From: Paracoccus sp. SCSIO 75233
GTDB lineage: Bacteria > Pseudomonadota > Alphaproteobacteria > Rhodobacterales > Rhodobacteraceae
Assembly (NCBI RefSeq): GCF_027912675.1
Contig: NZ_CP115757.1
Location: 992,001 to 1,056,000 of the forward strand
Reading direction: 5' to 3'
Length of the DNA stretch: 64,000 bases
Shown one piece after another: positions 26,194 to 35,881 of the stretch (the stretch's first letter is position 1; the number at the start of each line of letters is the position of its first letter). A program made the translations under genes and the position numbers. The notes below the pieces were generated by a model. The model saw only the letters and a list, made by a program, of their open reading frames with translations. It ran no database searches and was not told the origin of the DNA.

Positions 26194-26942
26194 TGCTGCG
26201 GCGTGCGCCATGCCTGTTGCTTCCGGCCCTGATCTGGGCCGGTCTGCCCGGCGTCGTGCTCGCCCAAGCGGATGCGCCGCCGCCTCTGGAGGAAGATCTG
26301 ATCGCGGCCCAGTTTTCGGATGACGAGGCCCTGCCGGACGGGCTGAGCCGCGCGCCGGACCCTGTGCCGGTCGATGTCCCGGATGAAACCCCGTTCGCGG
26401 TCGTGGTGCTGGATTTCGATATCGCCTATGCGAATTCCGCATGGGGTCGCCACACGCAGGATGATCTTCAGGCCGAGGCGCGCGAGATCGAGGCGGAGAA
26501 TACCCGGCTGGAAGCGCAACTCACGGCGGAGGAGCAGGCGCTGACCGCCGAACGCGCTACCCTGTCCGCCGCCGAATTCCGCCGGAAGGCGGAGGCTTTC
26601 GACGACCGCGCGCAGACCATACGGCGCGAGCGTGCGCAGGTCTTGCGCGATTTGTCCGCCCGCGCGCAGGCCGACCGCAATGCGTTTATCGAAGCCGCGC
26701 TGCCGGTCGTCGCCACCATCATGCAGGACCGCCGGGCGGCGATTGTCCTCGACCGCAGCCAGATCATCCTGACCGCCGCCGCCGTTGATATCACCGACGA
26801 GCTTGTGGCGCGGCTGGACGAACAGGTCGGCGAAGGCTCCGGCCTGCCGGAGCTTGAGGATACGGTTCAGCCGACCGATGACAACCACGATGGCGACGCA
26901 GCCGCCGAGGCCGCTGAGCAGGACCGCGCCAGCGGCGAATGA
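26193..26942 (+). CDS. OmpH/Skp family periplasmic chaperone
   Basis: The product is 249 aa. A signal peptide ends near VVLAQ, followed by an acidic linker and an OmpH core with FAVVVLDFDIAYANSAWG and a long charged coiled coil (about 90-160), then AIVLDRSQIILTAAAVDIT. Skp-type trimers hold unfolded outer-membrane proteins after secretion. It is longer than E. coli Skp because of extended acidic tails at both ends. Overlaps bamA by one base. Confidence 0.88.
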   Translation: MLRRAPCLLLPALIWAGLPGVVLAQADAPPPLEEDLIAAQFSDDEALPDGLSRAPDPVPVDVPDETPFAVVVLDFDIAYANSAWGRHTQDDLQAEAREIEAENTRLEAQLTAEEQALTAERATLSAAEFRRKAEAFDDRAQTIRRERAQVLRDLSARAQADRNAFIEAALPVVATIMQDRRAAIVLDRSQIILTAAAVDITDELVARLDEQVGEGSGLPELEDTVQPTDDNHDGDAAAEAAEQDRASGE

Positions 26943-26946
26943 TCCG

Positions 26947-27882
26947 TCAGGGCAGCGTGGCGATCCGTTCGCTGAGCAGATCGAAGAACCCGTCCCGGTC
27001 AATATCGCGGATGAACAGGGCGTTTGCGGGCCGGTCCGTCACCCGCCACCAATCGGCCACCGTCATGCCCGTGGTGAAGCGTCCCTCGACTTCGACCTCC
27101 ACATTGATCTGCCTGCCACTGAACAGCTCGGGCCGGATGAGCCATGCGATTGTGCATGGGTCATGCAGCGGCGCGCCCTCGCTGCCATATTTCTCGCGGT
27201 CAAACCGCTCGAAGAAATCGGTCCAGCTTGCAACCGCCGCGCCAGCGTGGGTGCCGAGTGCGCGCATCCCCTTGATCCAGTCAGCGGATGTCAGCGCCTT
27301 GTGGGTCACGTCCAGCGGCATCACCACGATCTCTGCGCCGGAGGCAAAGATCTGGGCTGCGGCTTCCGGATCGACATAGATATTGAACTCGGCAGCGGGG
27401 GTGACGTTGCCGACCTCGAAATAGGCCCCGCCCATCAGGACGATCTGCTGCACCTTCGCAACGATATCCGGCGCGCGGGCGAAGGCCGTGGCGATATTGG
27501 TCAGCGGCCCGATCGGCACCAGCGTGACAGTGCCTGCGGGTTCCCGGCGCAATGTCTCGATAATGAAATCGACGCCATGCTGATCCTGCAGCGGCAGCGC
27601 CGGTTCGCCCAGATCGACACCGTCCAGCCCGGTCTTGCCATGCACATGCTCCGCCGTGACCAGCTTGCGCTTCAGCGGTTCGGCGCAGCCCGCGAAGACC
27701 GGCACATCCTTGCCGCTCAGCCCGACGATCAGCCGCGCATTCCGCTCTGTCAGCGGCAGCGGCACATTTCCGGCAACGGCGGTGATACCCAGCACCTCCA
27801 GCTCGGGCGAGGCAAGCGCCAGCAGGATGGCGACCGCGTCGTCCTGTCCCGGGTCGGTGTCGATGATGATCTTGCGCGCCAT
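26947..27882 (-). CDS. Inosine-uridine preferring nucleoside hydrolase
   Basis: The product is 311 aa from ATG 27882, with GGAGG upstream. The N-terminal calcium-binding motif IIIDTDPGQDDAVA is the family hallmark; VLMGGAY and AEFNIYVDPEAA are further conserved parts. It cleaves ribonucleosides to base and ribose for salvage. It converges on the ompH gene with a four-base gap. An upstream in-frame extension exists but lacks a ribosome site. Confidence 0.95.
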   Translation of the reverse strand: MARKIIIDTDPGQDDAVAILLALASPELEVLGITAVAGNVPLPLTERNARLIVGLSGKDVPVFAGCAEPLKRKLVTAEHVHGKTGLDGVDLGEPALPLQDQHGVDFIIETLRREPAGTVTLVPIGPLTNIATAFARAPDIVAKVQQIVLMGGAYFEVGNVTPAAEFNIYVDPEAAAQIFASGAEIVVMPLDVTHKALTSADWIKGMRALGTHAGAAVASWTDFFERFDREKYGSEGAPLHDPCTIAWLIRPELFSGRQINVEVEVEGRFTTGMTVADWWRVTDRPANALFIRDIDRDGFFDLLSERIATLP

Positions 27883-28149
27883 GCGGGCCTCCGTCGATAT
27901 GAGGTCGCAGAACAGCCGAAAATGCCCGGCTGTACAAGACGGCCGGGCATCGAGAGCCTGCGAGGGGAGGGCAGGTTCCGGCGCCATGATCCCGCAGATC
28001 TGTTGCATCGGCGGGGTTACGATGACGGGTGAATACTTCGGCCTAAAAAGGTTAAAGGTCAATACCTGATAAAAATAATAAATTAAATTCTTTTGCCGCG
28101 TCGGCGTCCTGCATTGACCTTGTCACGGCTGCCGCGTAATCGCGCTGAC

Positions 28150-29973
28150 ATGGCACGCGCACCTATTCTTCAGCTCACCGATATTTCCCTCACCTTCGGC
28201 GGCAACCCGGTTTTCGACCGGCTGAGCCTGACCGTGCAGCCCGGCGACCGCGTGGCGCTTGTCGGGCGTAACGGGTCGGGGAAATCGACGCTGATGAAGG
28301 TCATGGCCGGTCTGGTCGAGGCGGATACGGGCGATGTCGTGACCCCCGCCGGCATTAGCGTCGGCTATATGGAGCAGGACCCGGATCTGTCCGGTTTCGA
28401 AACGCTTGGCGATTTTGCCGCCGCGACGCTGGATCCGGCAGAAAGCTACCGGGTCGAGATGGCGGCGGAAGGGCTGAAATTCGACGCCGCCCGGCCTGTG
28501 GCGACTGCCTCGGGCGGGGAGCGGCGCCGGGCGGCGCTGGCCCGGCTTCTGGCCGAAGCGCCCGATCTGATGCTGCTCGACGAGCCGACGAACCATCTTG
28601 ATATCGAGGCGATTGGCTGGCTTGAGGATCAGCTTTCCCAGACCCGTGCGGCCTTTGTGCTGATCAGCCACGACCGCGCCTTTCTGCGCGCCCTGACCCG
28701 CGCAACGCTGTGGATCGACCGGGGCGAGGTGCGCCGTCAGGATAAGGGTTTCGAGGCATTCGAGGACTGGCGCGAAGCGATCTGGACCGCCGAGGATGAG
28801 GCGCGTCACAAGCTCGACCGCAAGATCAAGGCGGAGGCCCGTTGGGCCGTGGAAGGCATTTCCGCGCGTCGCAAGCGTAATATGGGCCGGGTGCGGGCAT
28901 TGCAGGCGCTCAGGGCCGAACGCGCCGCCCAGATCCGCCGTCAGGGTGCCGCTGCAATGGAGCTGGATGCCGGTCCGCAATCCGGCAAGCGGGTGATCGA
29001 GGCGAAAGGGATCACGAAAGCCTATGAAGGCCGCACCATCCTGCGCCCCTTCGATTTGCGCATCCTGCGCGGCGACCGGGTGGCGTTTGTCGGCCCGAAC
29101 GGGGTCGGCAAGACCACGATGATCAAGATGCTGACCGGTGAAATCGCGCCCGACAGCGGCACCGTCACCCACGGCACCAATCTGGAAATCGCCGTGTTCG
29201 ACCAGACCCGCAGTGCGCTCAACCCGGATCAGAGCCTGTGGGATGCGATGACGCTGGACCCGTCAATGGCGGTCTCCGGACGCTCCGATCAGGTCATGGT
29301 GCGTGGTGCGCCGCGCCATGTTGTCGGCTATCTGAAGGATTTCCTGTTCGATGAGGCGCAGATGCGGGCACCGGTCCGCAGCCTTTCGGGGGGCGAGAAG
29401 GCCCGGCTGCTGCTGGCGCGGATCATGGCGAAACCGTCGAACCTGCTGGTGCTGGACGAACCGACCAATGATCTGGATGTCGAGACGCTGGATTTGTTGC
29501 AGGATATTCTGGGCGAATATGATGGCACCGTGCTTCTGGTCAGCCACGACCGCGATTTCATCGACCGTGTGGCGACGACCACCGTGGCAATGGAGGGGGA
29601 TGGCCGCGCCGTGATCTATCCCGGCGGCTGGAGCGATTATCGCGCGCAGCGTCCGGAAACGGCAGGGGTTGTGTCACAGCCCGCGCCCAGACCCGCCGCC
29701 GCGACGCCACCCGCAGCACCAGCTTCTGCCAAGCCGAAACCCGCGAAATCCGGGCTGAACTTCACCGAAAAACACCGGCTGGAGGAACTGCCCGCGATTA
29801 TGGAACGGCTTGAAGCGGAAATCGCGAAACTGTCCGAATTCCTGTCGGATGAAAATGTCTACAGCACCCATCCCGACCGGGCGACCAAGGCGGTCAATGC
29901 CCTGTCGGAACGTCAGGCGGCGCTGGACGCGGCAGAGGAAGAATGGCTGACCCTGGCTGAAAAGGCGGGCTGA
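28150..29973 (+). CDS. uup: ABC-F family ATPase, Uup-like
   Basis: The product is 607 aa with two ABC domains and no membrane segment. First domain: Walker A GRNGSGKS, signature ASGGE, Walker B LMLLDEPTNHLD. Second: GPNGVGKT, LSGGE, LLVLDEPTNDLD. A Pro/Ala linker precedes a C-terminal coiled coil (about 535-605), which in Uup binds DNA or ribosomes. Preceded by an AT-rich promoter region. Role in translation or transposon excision is known for the family only. Confidence 0.92.
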   Translation: MARAPILQLTDISLTFGGNPVFDRLSLTVQPGDRVALVGRNGSGKSTLMKVMAGLVEADTGDVVTPAGISVGYMEQDPDLSGFETLGDFAAATLDPAESYRVEMAAEGLKFDAARPVATASGGERRRAALARLLAEAPDLMLLDEPTNHLDIEAIGWLEDQLSQTRAAFVLISHDRAFLRALTRATLWIDRGEVRRQDKGFEAFEDWREAIWTAEDEARHKLDRKIKAEARWAVEGISARRKRNMGRVRALQALRAERAAQIRRQGAAAMELDAGPQSGKRVIEAKGITKAYEGRTILRPFDLRILRGDRVAFVGPNGVGKTTMIKMLTGEIAPDSGTVTHGTNLEIAVFDQTRSALNPDQSLWDAMTLDPSMAVSGRSDQVMVRGAPRHVVGYLKDFLFDEAQMRAPVRSLSGGEKARLLLARIMAKPSNLLVLDEPTNDLDVETLDLLQDILGEYDGTVLLVSHDRDFIDRVATTTVAMEGDGRAVIYPGGWSDYRAQRPETAGVVSQPAPRPAAATPPAAPASAKPKPAKSGLNFTEKHRLEELPAIMERLEAEIAKLSEFLSDENVYSTHPDRATKAVNALSERQAALDAAEEEWLTLAEKAG

Positions 29974-29990
29974 GGAACGCCGCGACAGTC

Positions 29991-31370
29991 TCAGGATGGG
30001 ATGGCGGGGCCGGGCAGGGGACGGATACGCAGCTTGGTGATCCGGTTATCCTTCCGCGTCACCACCTCGAAACGATAGCCGAGGAACGAAAACACCTGTC
30101 CTTGCGACGGAATCGACTGGGCCATGTGAATGACCAGCCCGGCGACGGTGTTCGCCTCGTCATCCGGCAGGGTCCAGTCGAGCGCGCGGTTCAGGTCGCG
30201 GATCGTCATCGCCCCGTCGATCAGATAGTCGCCAGAGGGGCCGGGTTTCAGGTCGTGATCGGCCTCCGTATCGTGTTCGTCGGCGATCTCACCGACGATT
30301 TCCTCGATAATATCTTCCAGCGTAATCAACCCCCGCAGCGAGCCATATTCGTCGACGACCAGCGCGAAATGGCTGCGGCGGTCCAGAAATTCGCGCATCT
30401 GTTCGTCCAGAGCCGTGGTGTCCGGCACGAAATACGGCTTCATCGCCACGCCCATCACGTCGAAATCGCGCACCGCATCAGCCGGATCGCCGATCCCGTC
30501 ATAGGCCGATTTATGCACGGCGCGCAGCACATCCTTGGCATGGACCACCCCGACCACGTTTTCACGCTCATTGCGGTAGACCGGCAGGCGGGTGTGGGAG
30601 CTTGACAGCACCGTGTCGAGGATGGTTTCCGGCGGCAGGTCGGCGTCGATCATCTGGATCTCGGAACGGTGTTTCATGATTTCATCCACCGTCCGGTTGC
30701 CGAGATCGAGCGCGCCCAGCAGCCGGTCCCGGTCAGCCTTCTCGACCTCGCCCGCCTCGTGACCGATGCTGAGGGCCCCGGCGATTTCCTCGTGAACGGA
30801 GAACATATTGGCGTCGGGATCGCTTTGCAGTCCAAACAGCCGCATGATCAACCGCACAATCGCGCGGACCACCAGCACAATGGGGGACAGCAATTTCATG
30901 ATCAGCTGCATCGGTCGCGCCACGACGGAGGCGAGGGTTTCGGAATTGGCGATGGCGTAGGATTTCGGCAAAACCTCGGCGAAGATCAGCACCAGAACGG
31001 TCATCACAAAGGTTGCGATGGCCACCCCGCTAGATCCGAACAGCGCCGTAAACATTGCCGTCGCCAGCGAGGCCGACAGGATGTTCAGCACGTTATTGCC
31101 AAGCAGGATCGCCCCGATCAGCCGGTCGCTTTCCCGCGTGATGTCGAGTGCCGCCTCCGCGCCCTGATCGCCCTTGTCGGCGCGGCTGCGCAGCTTGGCG
31201 CGGCTGGCCCCGGTCAGCGCGGTTTCGGAGGCGGAGAAGAAGGCCGACCCGACCAGCAGGAACAGGATGGCAATACCAAAGCCCCAGATCATCGGGCTTG
31301 CCCCGCTCGGTTCGGTTTCGGTGGCGGCACTTGCCGCAGCGGCGGAGGTGGAGAGAAATACGGTCAACAT
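29991..31370 (-). CDS. CNNM/CorC-type transporter protein with CBS domains
   Basis: The product is 459 aa. An N-terminal signal-like stretch and three or four membrane helices form the DUF21/CNNM domain (SAFFSASETALTGASRAKLR), then two CBS domains (about 215-340, including VVDEYGSLRGLITLEDIIEEIVGEI) and a CorC_HlyC C-terminal domain. Such proteins take part in magnesium or cobalt efflux. Often annotated as hemolysin. It ends seven bases from xerD. Confidence 0.92.
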   Translation of the reverse strand: MLTVFLSTSAAAASAATETEPSGASPMIWGFGIAILFLLVGSAFFSASETALTGASRAKLRSRADKGDQGAEAALDITRESDRLIGAILLGNNVLNILSASLATAMFTALFGSSGVAIATFVMTVLVLIFAEVLPKSYAIANSETLASVVARPMQLIMKLLSPIVLVVRAIVRLIMRLFGLQSDPDANMFSVHEEIAGALSIGHEAGEVEKADRDRLLGALDLGNRTVDEIMKHRSEIQMIDADLPPETILDTVLSSSHTRLPVYRNERENVVGVVHAKDVLRAVHKSAYDGIGDPADAVRDFDVMGVAMKPYFVPDTTALDEQMREFLDRRSHFALVVDEYGSLRGLITLEDIIEEIVGEIADEHDTEADHDLKPGPSGDYLIDGAMTIRDLNRALDWTLPDDEANTVAGLVIHMAQSIPSQGQVFSFLGYRFEVVTRKDNRITKLRIRPLPGPAIPS

Positions 31371-31377
31371 GATGCGC

Positions 31378-32313
31378 TCAAACGCGGGCGAGGGGGTGAT
31401 GGTTCAACACCAGATCGCGCATCCGCGCATCCAGCACATGGGTGTAAATTTCGGTTGTGGACAGATCGGCATGGCCGAGCAGCGTCTGAATCGCCCGCAG
31501 ATCCGCGCCGCCTTCCAGCAGATGGGTGGCGAATGCGTGGCGGATCACATGCGGGGTCACGCGCGACGGCTCGATCCCGGCGGCGATGGCAAGATCGCGG
31601 ATCAGGTCGTTCATGGATTTCCGCGCCATATGGCCGGTCTTGGAATTGGCGGGGAACAGGAAACGCGCGCTTTTGCCCGCGACCAGACGACCGAGCGGCG
31701 ACTTGCTGTCCGCACCGTCGCGGATATGCAGCCACGCCGTCAGCGCTTCCCGCGCCGGATCGGACAGCGGCACCATGCGTTCCCGCCCGCCCTTGCCGCG
31801 GATCAGCAGCAGTTGCGGATCGCCGCGCGTGGCGGAAACCGGCAGGGCGACCAGCTCGCTCACCCGCATGCCGGTCGCATAAAGCAGCTCGATCAGGCAG
31901 CGGTTCCGCGCCCGGTCAGCGTCGGTCCGGCCGGTCTTCGGCACCGCTGCGAGCAATTGGCTGACCTCCGCCTGCGTCAGCACCTTCGGCAGGCGCTGAG
32001 TCTTGCCGGGGCCGGAGATGCGCAGCGCTGGATCGTCGTCGCGCCAGCCCTCCTCCAGCGCAAAACGGGTCAGTTGCCGGATCGAAGACAGCCTGCGCGC
32101 GCGTGTTGAGCGCGCCAGCCCCTGTGCCTCGCACCATGACAGATAGCGGGTGATGTCGTCGCGGGTGATCGCGTCCAGTGTCAGCCCGTCCCGGTCCAGC
32201 CATTCGGTGAAATCGCGCAGGTCGCGCCCATAGGCCAGCAGCGTGTTCCGCGCCGCCCCGGCCTCGGCAGCCTGCGCATCCAGAAAGGTTGATATCTGCG
32301 TCAGCGCCTTCAT
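31378..32313 (-). CDS. xerD: Tyrosine recombinase XerD
   Basis: The product is 311 aa with an N-terminal SAM-like core-binding domain and a full catalytic set: Arg in YATGMRVSELV, Lys in RGKGGRERMVPL, HVIRHAFATHLL, LLGHADLSTTEIYTHV with the Tyr. It resolves chromosome dimers with XerC at dif. In contrast to the element integrase, all catalytic residues are visible. Its start overlaps the stop of the next gene upstream. Confidence 0.93.
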   Translation of the reverse strand: MKALTQISTFLDAQAAEAGAARNTLLAYGRDLRDFTEWLDRDGLTLDAITRDDITRYLSWCEAQGLARSTRARRLSSIRQLTRFALEEGWRDDDPALRISGPGKTQRLPKVLTQAEVSQLLAAVPKTGRTDADRARNRCLIELLYATGMRVSELVALPVSATRGDPQLLLIRGKGGRERMVPLSDPAREALTAWLHIRDGADSKSPLGRLVAGKSARFLFPANSKTGHMARKSMNDLIRDLAIAAGIEPSRVTPHVIRHAFATHLLEGGADLRAIQTLLGHADLSTTEIYTHVLDARMRDLVLNHHPLARV

Positions 32314-33932
32314 TTCGCGACATCCCGGAAAATCGGATCGAGCGCGATCTGCGTGGCGACACGGCGCGCATCCGCAATCAGCCCAAGCTGCCGAAGCGTC
32401 GCGACCCCACGCGCTGCCCGCGTCACGTCGCCCTGCGAACCGGCATCGGCATCGGCCAGCGCACCGAACAGCGCCGGGGCAATCGCGCCGCCTCCGCTCG
32501 CCGCACCATTCGGCAATTCGGTGCTGAACACCGGGGCGAGCGCGCCCAGAACCGGGCTGTGCGGCCCCGGCTGGCCACCCGATGCCAGCGCCAGAAGCGC
32601 TGCGTCGAGTTGGTTTTCGGGCACGGCAGGGGTCTCCGTCTCACCTTCCCAAAGCCGCAGCCACAACGCCAGACGTGCTGCATCGCCGGTCAGGACCGAC
32701 AGATCCAGACGCTCCGCCTCCATCGCCGCAAGGCCGTCGCGCAGGCCAACGGCCTCCATCTGGTGAAACGCCGATTGCAGGGCCGGGCCAATCCGGTCGC
32801 CATCGCCGGTGAGCAATGCGGCATCGAGCGCCTGTATCGCAGCCGCGCGTTCCCACACCCCGCCAGACGCGGCAGGGCGCTGCAAGGTGTACAGGCGATG
32901 AAGCGTGCTGGCAGGCAACACCCCGGCGCGAGAAAGCCGCTCCGCCGCCTCAAGCTGGGCTTTCCAGCCAGAACGGTCATCCAGATCGGACCACGCATAG
33001 GCATTCGGCAGATCGCCGGTCGGCAGCGGCTGGCCGACCGCCTCATAAAGCCGGAACGCCAGCGGCGTCATATTGTCGAAATCCGGCTGCGGCAGTGACG
33101 AGGCGCCGTCAGTGGCACTGTCGTCGAGATAAAATCCCAGCAAGTCGGTCATACCCGGCTCGATCAGACCCAAACGGCCCGCTCCGCGATAAAGCAGCGC
33201 CGCCGCAGACCAGTCCCCTGAATAGGCCAGGCAGAATATCCGGGCCGCCTGCATCCGGGTGATGCCCGGCTCGGCATCCATGCGATGACAGATCCGGTCC
33301 TCGCCATCGGTGAGCATGGCGATATCGAACAGCCGCTGAAAGCTCTCCGGGTCACTTGCACCCGATGCCTGCAACAGCGCCTGCGCCGATGGCAGCGCAC
33401 CATCCTCTGTCAGATGATCGACGCGGGCCAGAAAGAAATCGCCGGGCCGTGCCTCGCCATTGCTTTCCGGCGGGGGAAGCTGCGCCTCGATCACCCGCCG
33501 CGCCAGATCGGCGGAGGCGGGCAGAAGCGGCTCGAACCGGATCATGCGCAGCGCGGTTTCCAGATCGGTGCCTTTCCAGAAATCCCGCGGCAGCCCCGCC
33601 TGCCGGGCAGAGATGATCCCGGTGCCATCCGCATCCGCCGCATCAAGGCGGCGCACCCCGACCGGAACCGTGGCTGCGGTTGTCGCGACATCCGGCGGAT
33701 CGCTTTTCGCAGCACTGCTTTGCGGCGGACGTTTGACCGGCCTCAGCGCCTGTGCATCGGCGGGGACCGGGTCGCCGGGCCGCCACGCGCTGCTCGCGCC
33801 CGGTGCAGCGGCAGTTCCCGTCAACCAGTCATTCGCCGAAAGCGGCGCGTTATTCGCCGCTACCGGTGTCACGCCCACGGCAAGCGCCAGTGCCGTCGCA
33901 ATCAGACGACCGGGTCGCTTATTGTTCTGCAT
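32310..33932 (-). CDS. Hypothetical exported protein upstream of xerD
   Basis: The product is 540 aa from ATG 33932. A signal peptide (LIATALALAVGVTPVAA) is followed by an all-helical, Ala/Leu-rich protein with TPR-like or alpha-solenoid character. Conserved-looking segments include ADGTGIISARQAGLPRDFW and EDRICHRMDAEPGITRMQAARIFCLAYSGDW. I do not recognise a family name. It overlaps both xerD and the small membrane protein gene, so the three form an operon. Confidence 0.75.
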   Translation of the reverse strand: MQNNKRPGRLIATALALAVGVTPVAANNAPLSANDWLTGTAAAPGASSAWRPGDPVPADAQALRPVKRPPQSSAAKSDPPDVATTAATVPVGVRRLDAADADGTGIISARQAGLPRDFWKGTDLETALRMIRFEPLLPASADLARRVIEAQLPPPESNGEARPGDFFLARVDHLTEDGALPSAQALLQASGASDPESFQRLFDIAMLTDGEDRICHRMDAEPGITRMQAARIFCLAYSGDWSAAALLYRGAGRLGLIEPGMTDLLGFYLDDSATDGASSLPQPDFDNMTPLAFRLYEAVGQPLPTGDLPNAYAWSDLDDRSGWKAQLEAAERLSRAGVLPASTLHRLYTLQRPAASGGVWERAAAIQALDAALLTGDGDRIGPALQSAFHQMEAVGLRDGLAAMEAERLDLSVLTGDAARLALWLRLWEGETETPAVPENQLDAALLALASGGQPGPHSPVLGALAPVFSTELPNGAASGGGAIAPALFGALADADAGSQGDVTRAARGVATLRQLGLIADARRVATQIALDPIFRDVAK

Positions 33933-34128
33933 CGGAATCCGCGTCGTCCCCGGCACCTTCGGGCGCTTCCGCTGCGGCCGTCGCGGGCGGCTGCGCGCCA
34001 CCCGTCTGAAGGTCGACCGGCTGCCGGACTTCCTGCTGGCGTGGGGCCATATCACCGAAATAGGCGTAACCCGCCAGTCCCAGAAACGCCAACACCACAA
34101 GCACAATCACAATCTTCAGCAACCGCAT
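33919..34128 (-). CDS. Small single-pass membrane protein
   Basis: The product is 69 aa. One N-terminal membrane helix (IVIVLVVLAFLGLAGYAYFGDM) is followed by an acidic, Ala/Pro-rich tail in the periplasm. First gene of the leftward unit with 32310-33932 and xerD, divergent from aroK. No known function. Confidence 0.7.
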   Translation of the reverse strand: MRLLKIVIVLVVLAFLGLAGYAYFGDMAPRQQEVRQPVDLQTGGAQPPATAAAEAPEGAGDDADSDAEQ

Positions 34129-34241
34129 CTCAAGCCCTTTCGCCTGCCGCTTCTTCCGGTCTTTCGGCCGGTTTGCCGCTTTATAACTGGCAATCCGGCA
34201 AAGATCACGCCATTCACGTCAGGAATTGAAAGGACATATGG

Positions 34242-34778
34242 ATGCAGGGACATATTGCGCTTGTGGGCATGATGGGGGTGGGCAAAACCGCTGTTGGGCA
34301 GGAAATCGCCCGTCAGCTGGGGGTGCCGTTCCACGACTCAGATGCCGAGATCGAGCGTGCCGCGGCCATGACCATCCCTGAAATTTTCGACCGCGACGGA
34401 GAGGCGTTCTTCCGCAGACGCGAATCGGAGGTGCTGGCGCGAATCCTGTCCGGCGCGCGCGGCGTCGTCTCGACCGGTGGCGGGGCGTGGATACAGCCGC
34501 AGAACCGGACCTTGCTCCGCGAACATGCGATTTCCATCTGGCTCGATGCCGATCTGGACACGTTATGGCACCGCGTGAAGCTGCGCCCGACGCGGCCGCT
34601 GCTGATGACGGATGATCCGCGCGGCACGCTCGCCAAGCTGATCGAGACCCGCAGCCCGGTCTATGCCCGCGCCGATCTGCGGGTGCGGACGGATTCGAAA
34701 TCGGATATCGAGACAAGCGCGCGCCGTGTCATCGCCGCAATCGGCCGCATCCGCCCTGAATTTCTGGAGGGATCATGA
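34242..34778 (+). CDS. aroK: Shikimate kinase
   Basis: The product is 178 aa. Walker A is GMMGVGKTAVG; shikimate-binding residues appear in FHDSDAEIE, FRRRESE and STGGGAW; the lid is LRPTRPLL. Start ATG 34242 has AAAGGA upstream (the ATG at 34238 is out of frame). It phosphorylates shikimate in aromatic amino acid synthesis and overlaps aroB by four bases. Confidence 0.97.
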   Translation: MQGHIALVGMMGVGKTAVGQEIARQLGVPFHDSDAEIERAAAMTIPEIFDRDGEAFFRRRESEVLARILSGARGVVSTGGGAWIQPQNRTLLREHAISIWLDADLDTLWHRVKLRPTRPLLMTDDPRGTLAKLIETRSPVYARADLRVRTDSKSDIETSARRVIAAIGRIRPEFLEGS

Positions 34779-35875
34779 CCCGTATCGTTCACGTTCCGCT
34801 TGGTGAGCGCGCCTATGATGTGCGCATCGGTCCCGGCCTGATCCAGACGGCGGGGGCTGAAATCACCCCCTTCCTGTCGCGCCCGCGCGTCGCCATCGTG
34901 ACGGATGCCAATGTCGCCGCGCTGCATCTCGCAGCACTTCAGGCTTCTTTGCAGGCCGAGGGGATCGCGTCGGAGGCGCTGACCCTTCCGGCGGGGGAGG
35001 CCACGAAATCATGGCCGCATCTGACCCGGACGGTCGAATGGCTGCTGGAACAGAAGATCGAACGTCGGGATATCGTCATCGCGCTTGGCGGCGGGGTGAT
35101 CGGCGATCTGGTCGGCTTTGCCGCCGCGATCCTGCGCCGGGGCGTTCGTTTCGTGCAGATGCCGACCTCGCTTCTGGCGCAGGTCGACAGCTCCGTCGGC
35201 GGCAAGACCGGGATCAATTCCGAACGCGGCAAGAACCTGATCGGGGCGTTCCACCAGCCGACGCTGGTGCTGGCCGATACCGCCGTTCTCGACACACTCA
35301 CGCCGCGCGATTTTCTGGCCGGTTATGGTGAGGTGATGAAATACGGGCTTCTGGGCGATGCCGCGTTTTTCGGCTGGCTGGAGGAAAACGCCACGCGGCT
35401 GTGCGACGATATGGAGGCGCGCGTCCACGCCGTCGCCCATTCCGTCGCCATGAAAGCCGGGATCGTGGAGCGGGACGAGACCGAACAGGGGGAACGCGCG
35501 CTGCTTAATCTCGGCCACACATTCGGCCATGCGCTAGAGGCGGCAACCGGCTATTCCGACCGGCTGCTGCATGGCGAGGGGGTGGCGATCGGCTGTGCGC
35601 TTGCGTTTGAGTTGTCCGCGAAAATGGGGCTGTGCAGTCAGGAGGACCCGTCCCGCGTCGGCGCGCATCTGGCGCAGATGGGCATGCCGTCCCGGCTCGC
35701 CGACATCCCCGGTGATCTGCCGGATGATGCGACGCTGATCGGGCTGATGGGGCAGGACAAGAAGGTCGTCGACGGCAAGCTGCGTTTCATTCTCGCCCGC
35801 GGTATCGGTGATGCCTTCGTTACAGACGGGGTGAATGCGCAGGATCTGGCGGAGGTTCTGGCCGCGTCACGCTGA
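34775..35875 (+). CDS. aroB: 3-dehydroquinate synthase
   Basis: The product is 366 aa. NAD-binding IALGGGVIGDLVGFAAA, LAQVDSSVGGKTGIN, AGYGEVMKYGLL and NLGHTFGHALEA with metal-binding His are all present. It makes dehydroquinate from DAHP. Translationally coupled to aroK (ATGA), the classic aroKB pair. Confidence 0.98.
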   Translation: MTRIVHVPLGERAYDVRIGPGLIQTAGAEITPFLSRPRVAIVTDANVAALHLAALQASLQAEGIASEALTLPAGEATKSWPHLTRTVEWLLEQKIERRDIVIALGGGVIGDLVGFAAAILRRGVRFVQMPTSLLAQVDSSVGGKTGINSERGKNLIGAFHQPTLVLADTAVLDTLTPRDFLAGYGEVMKYGLLGDAAFFGWLEENATRLCDDMEARVHAVAHSVAMKAGIVERDETEQGERALLNLGHTFGHALEAATGYSDRLLHGEGVAIGCALAFELSAKMGLCSQEDPSRVGAHLAQMGMPSRLADIPGDLPDDATLIGLMGQDKKVVDGKLRFILARGIGDAFVTDGVNAQDLAEVLAASR

Positions 35876-35881
35876 CACGGC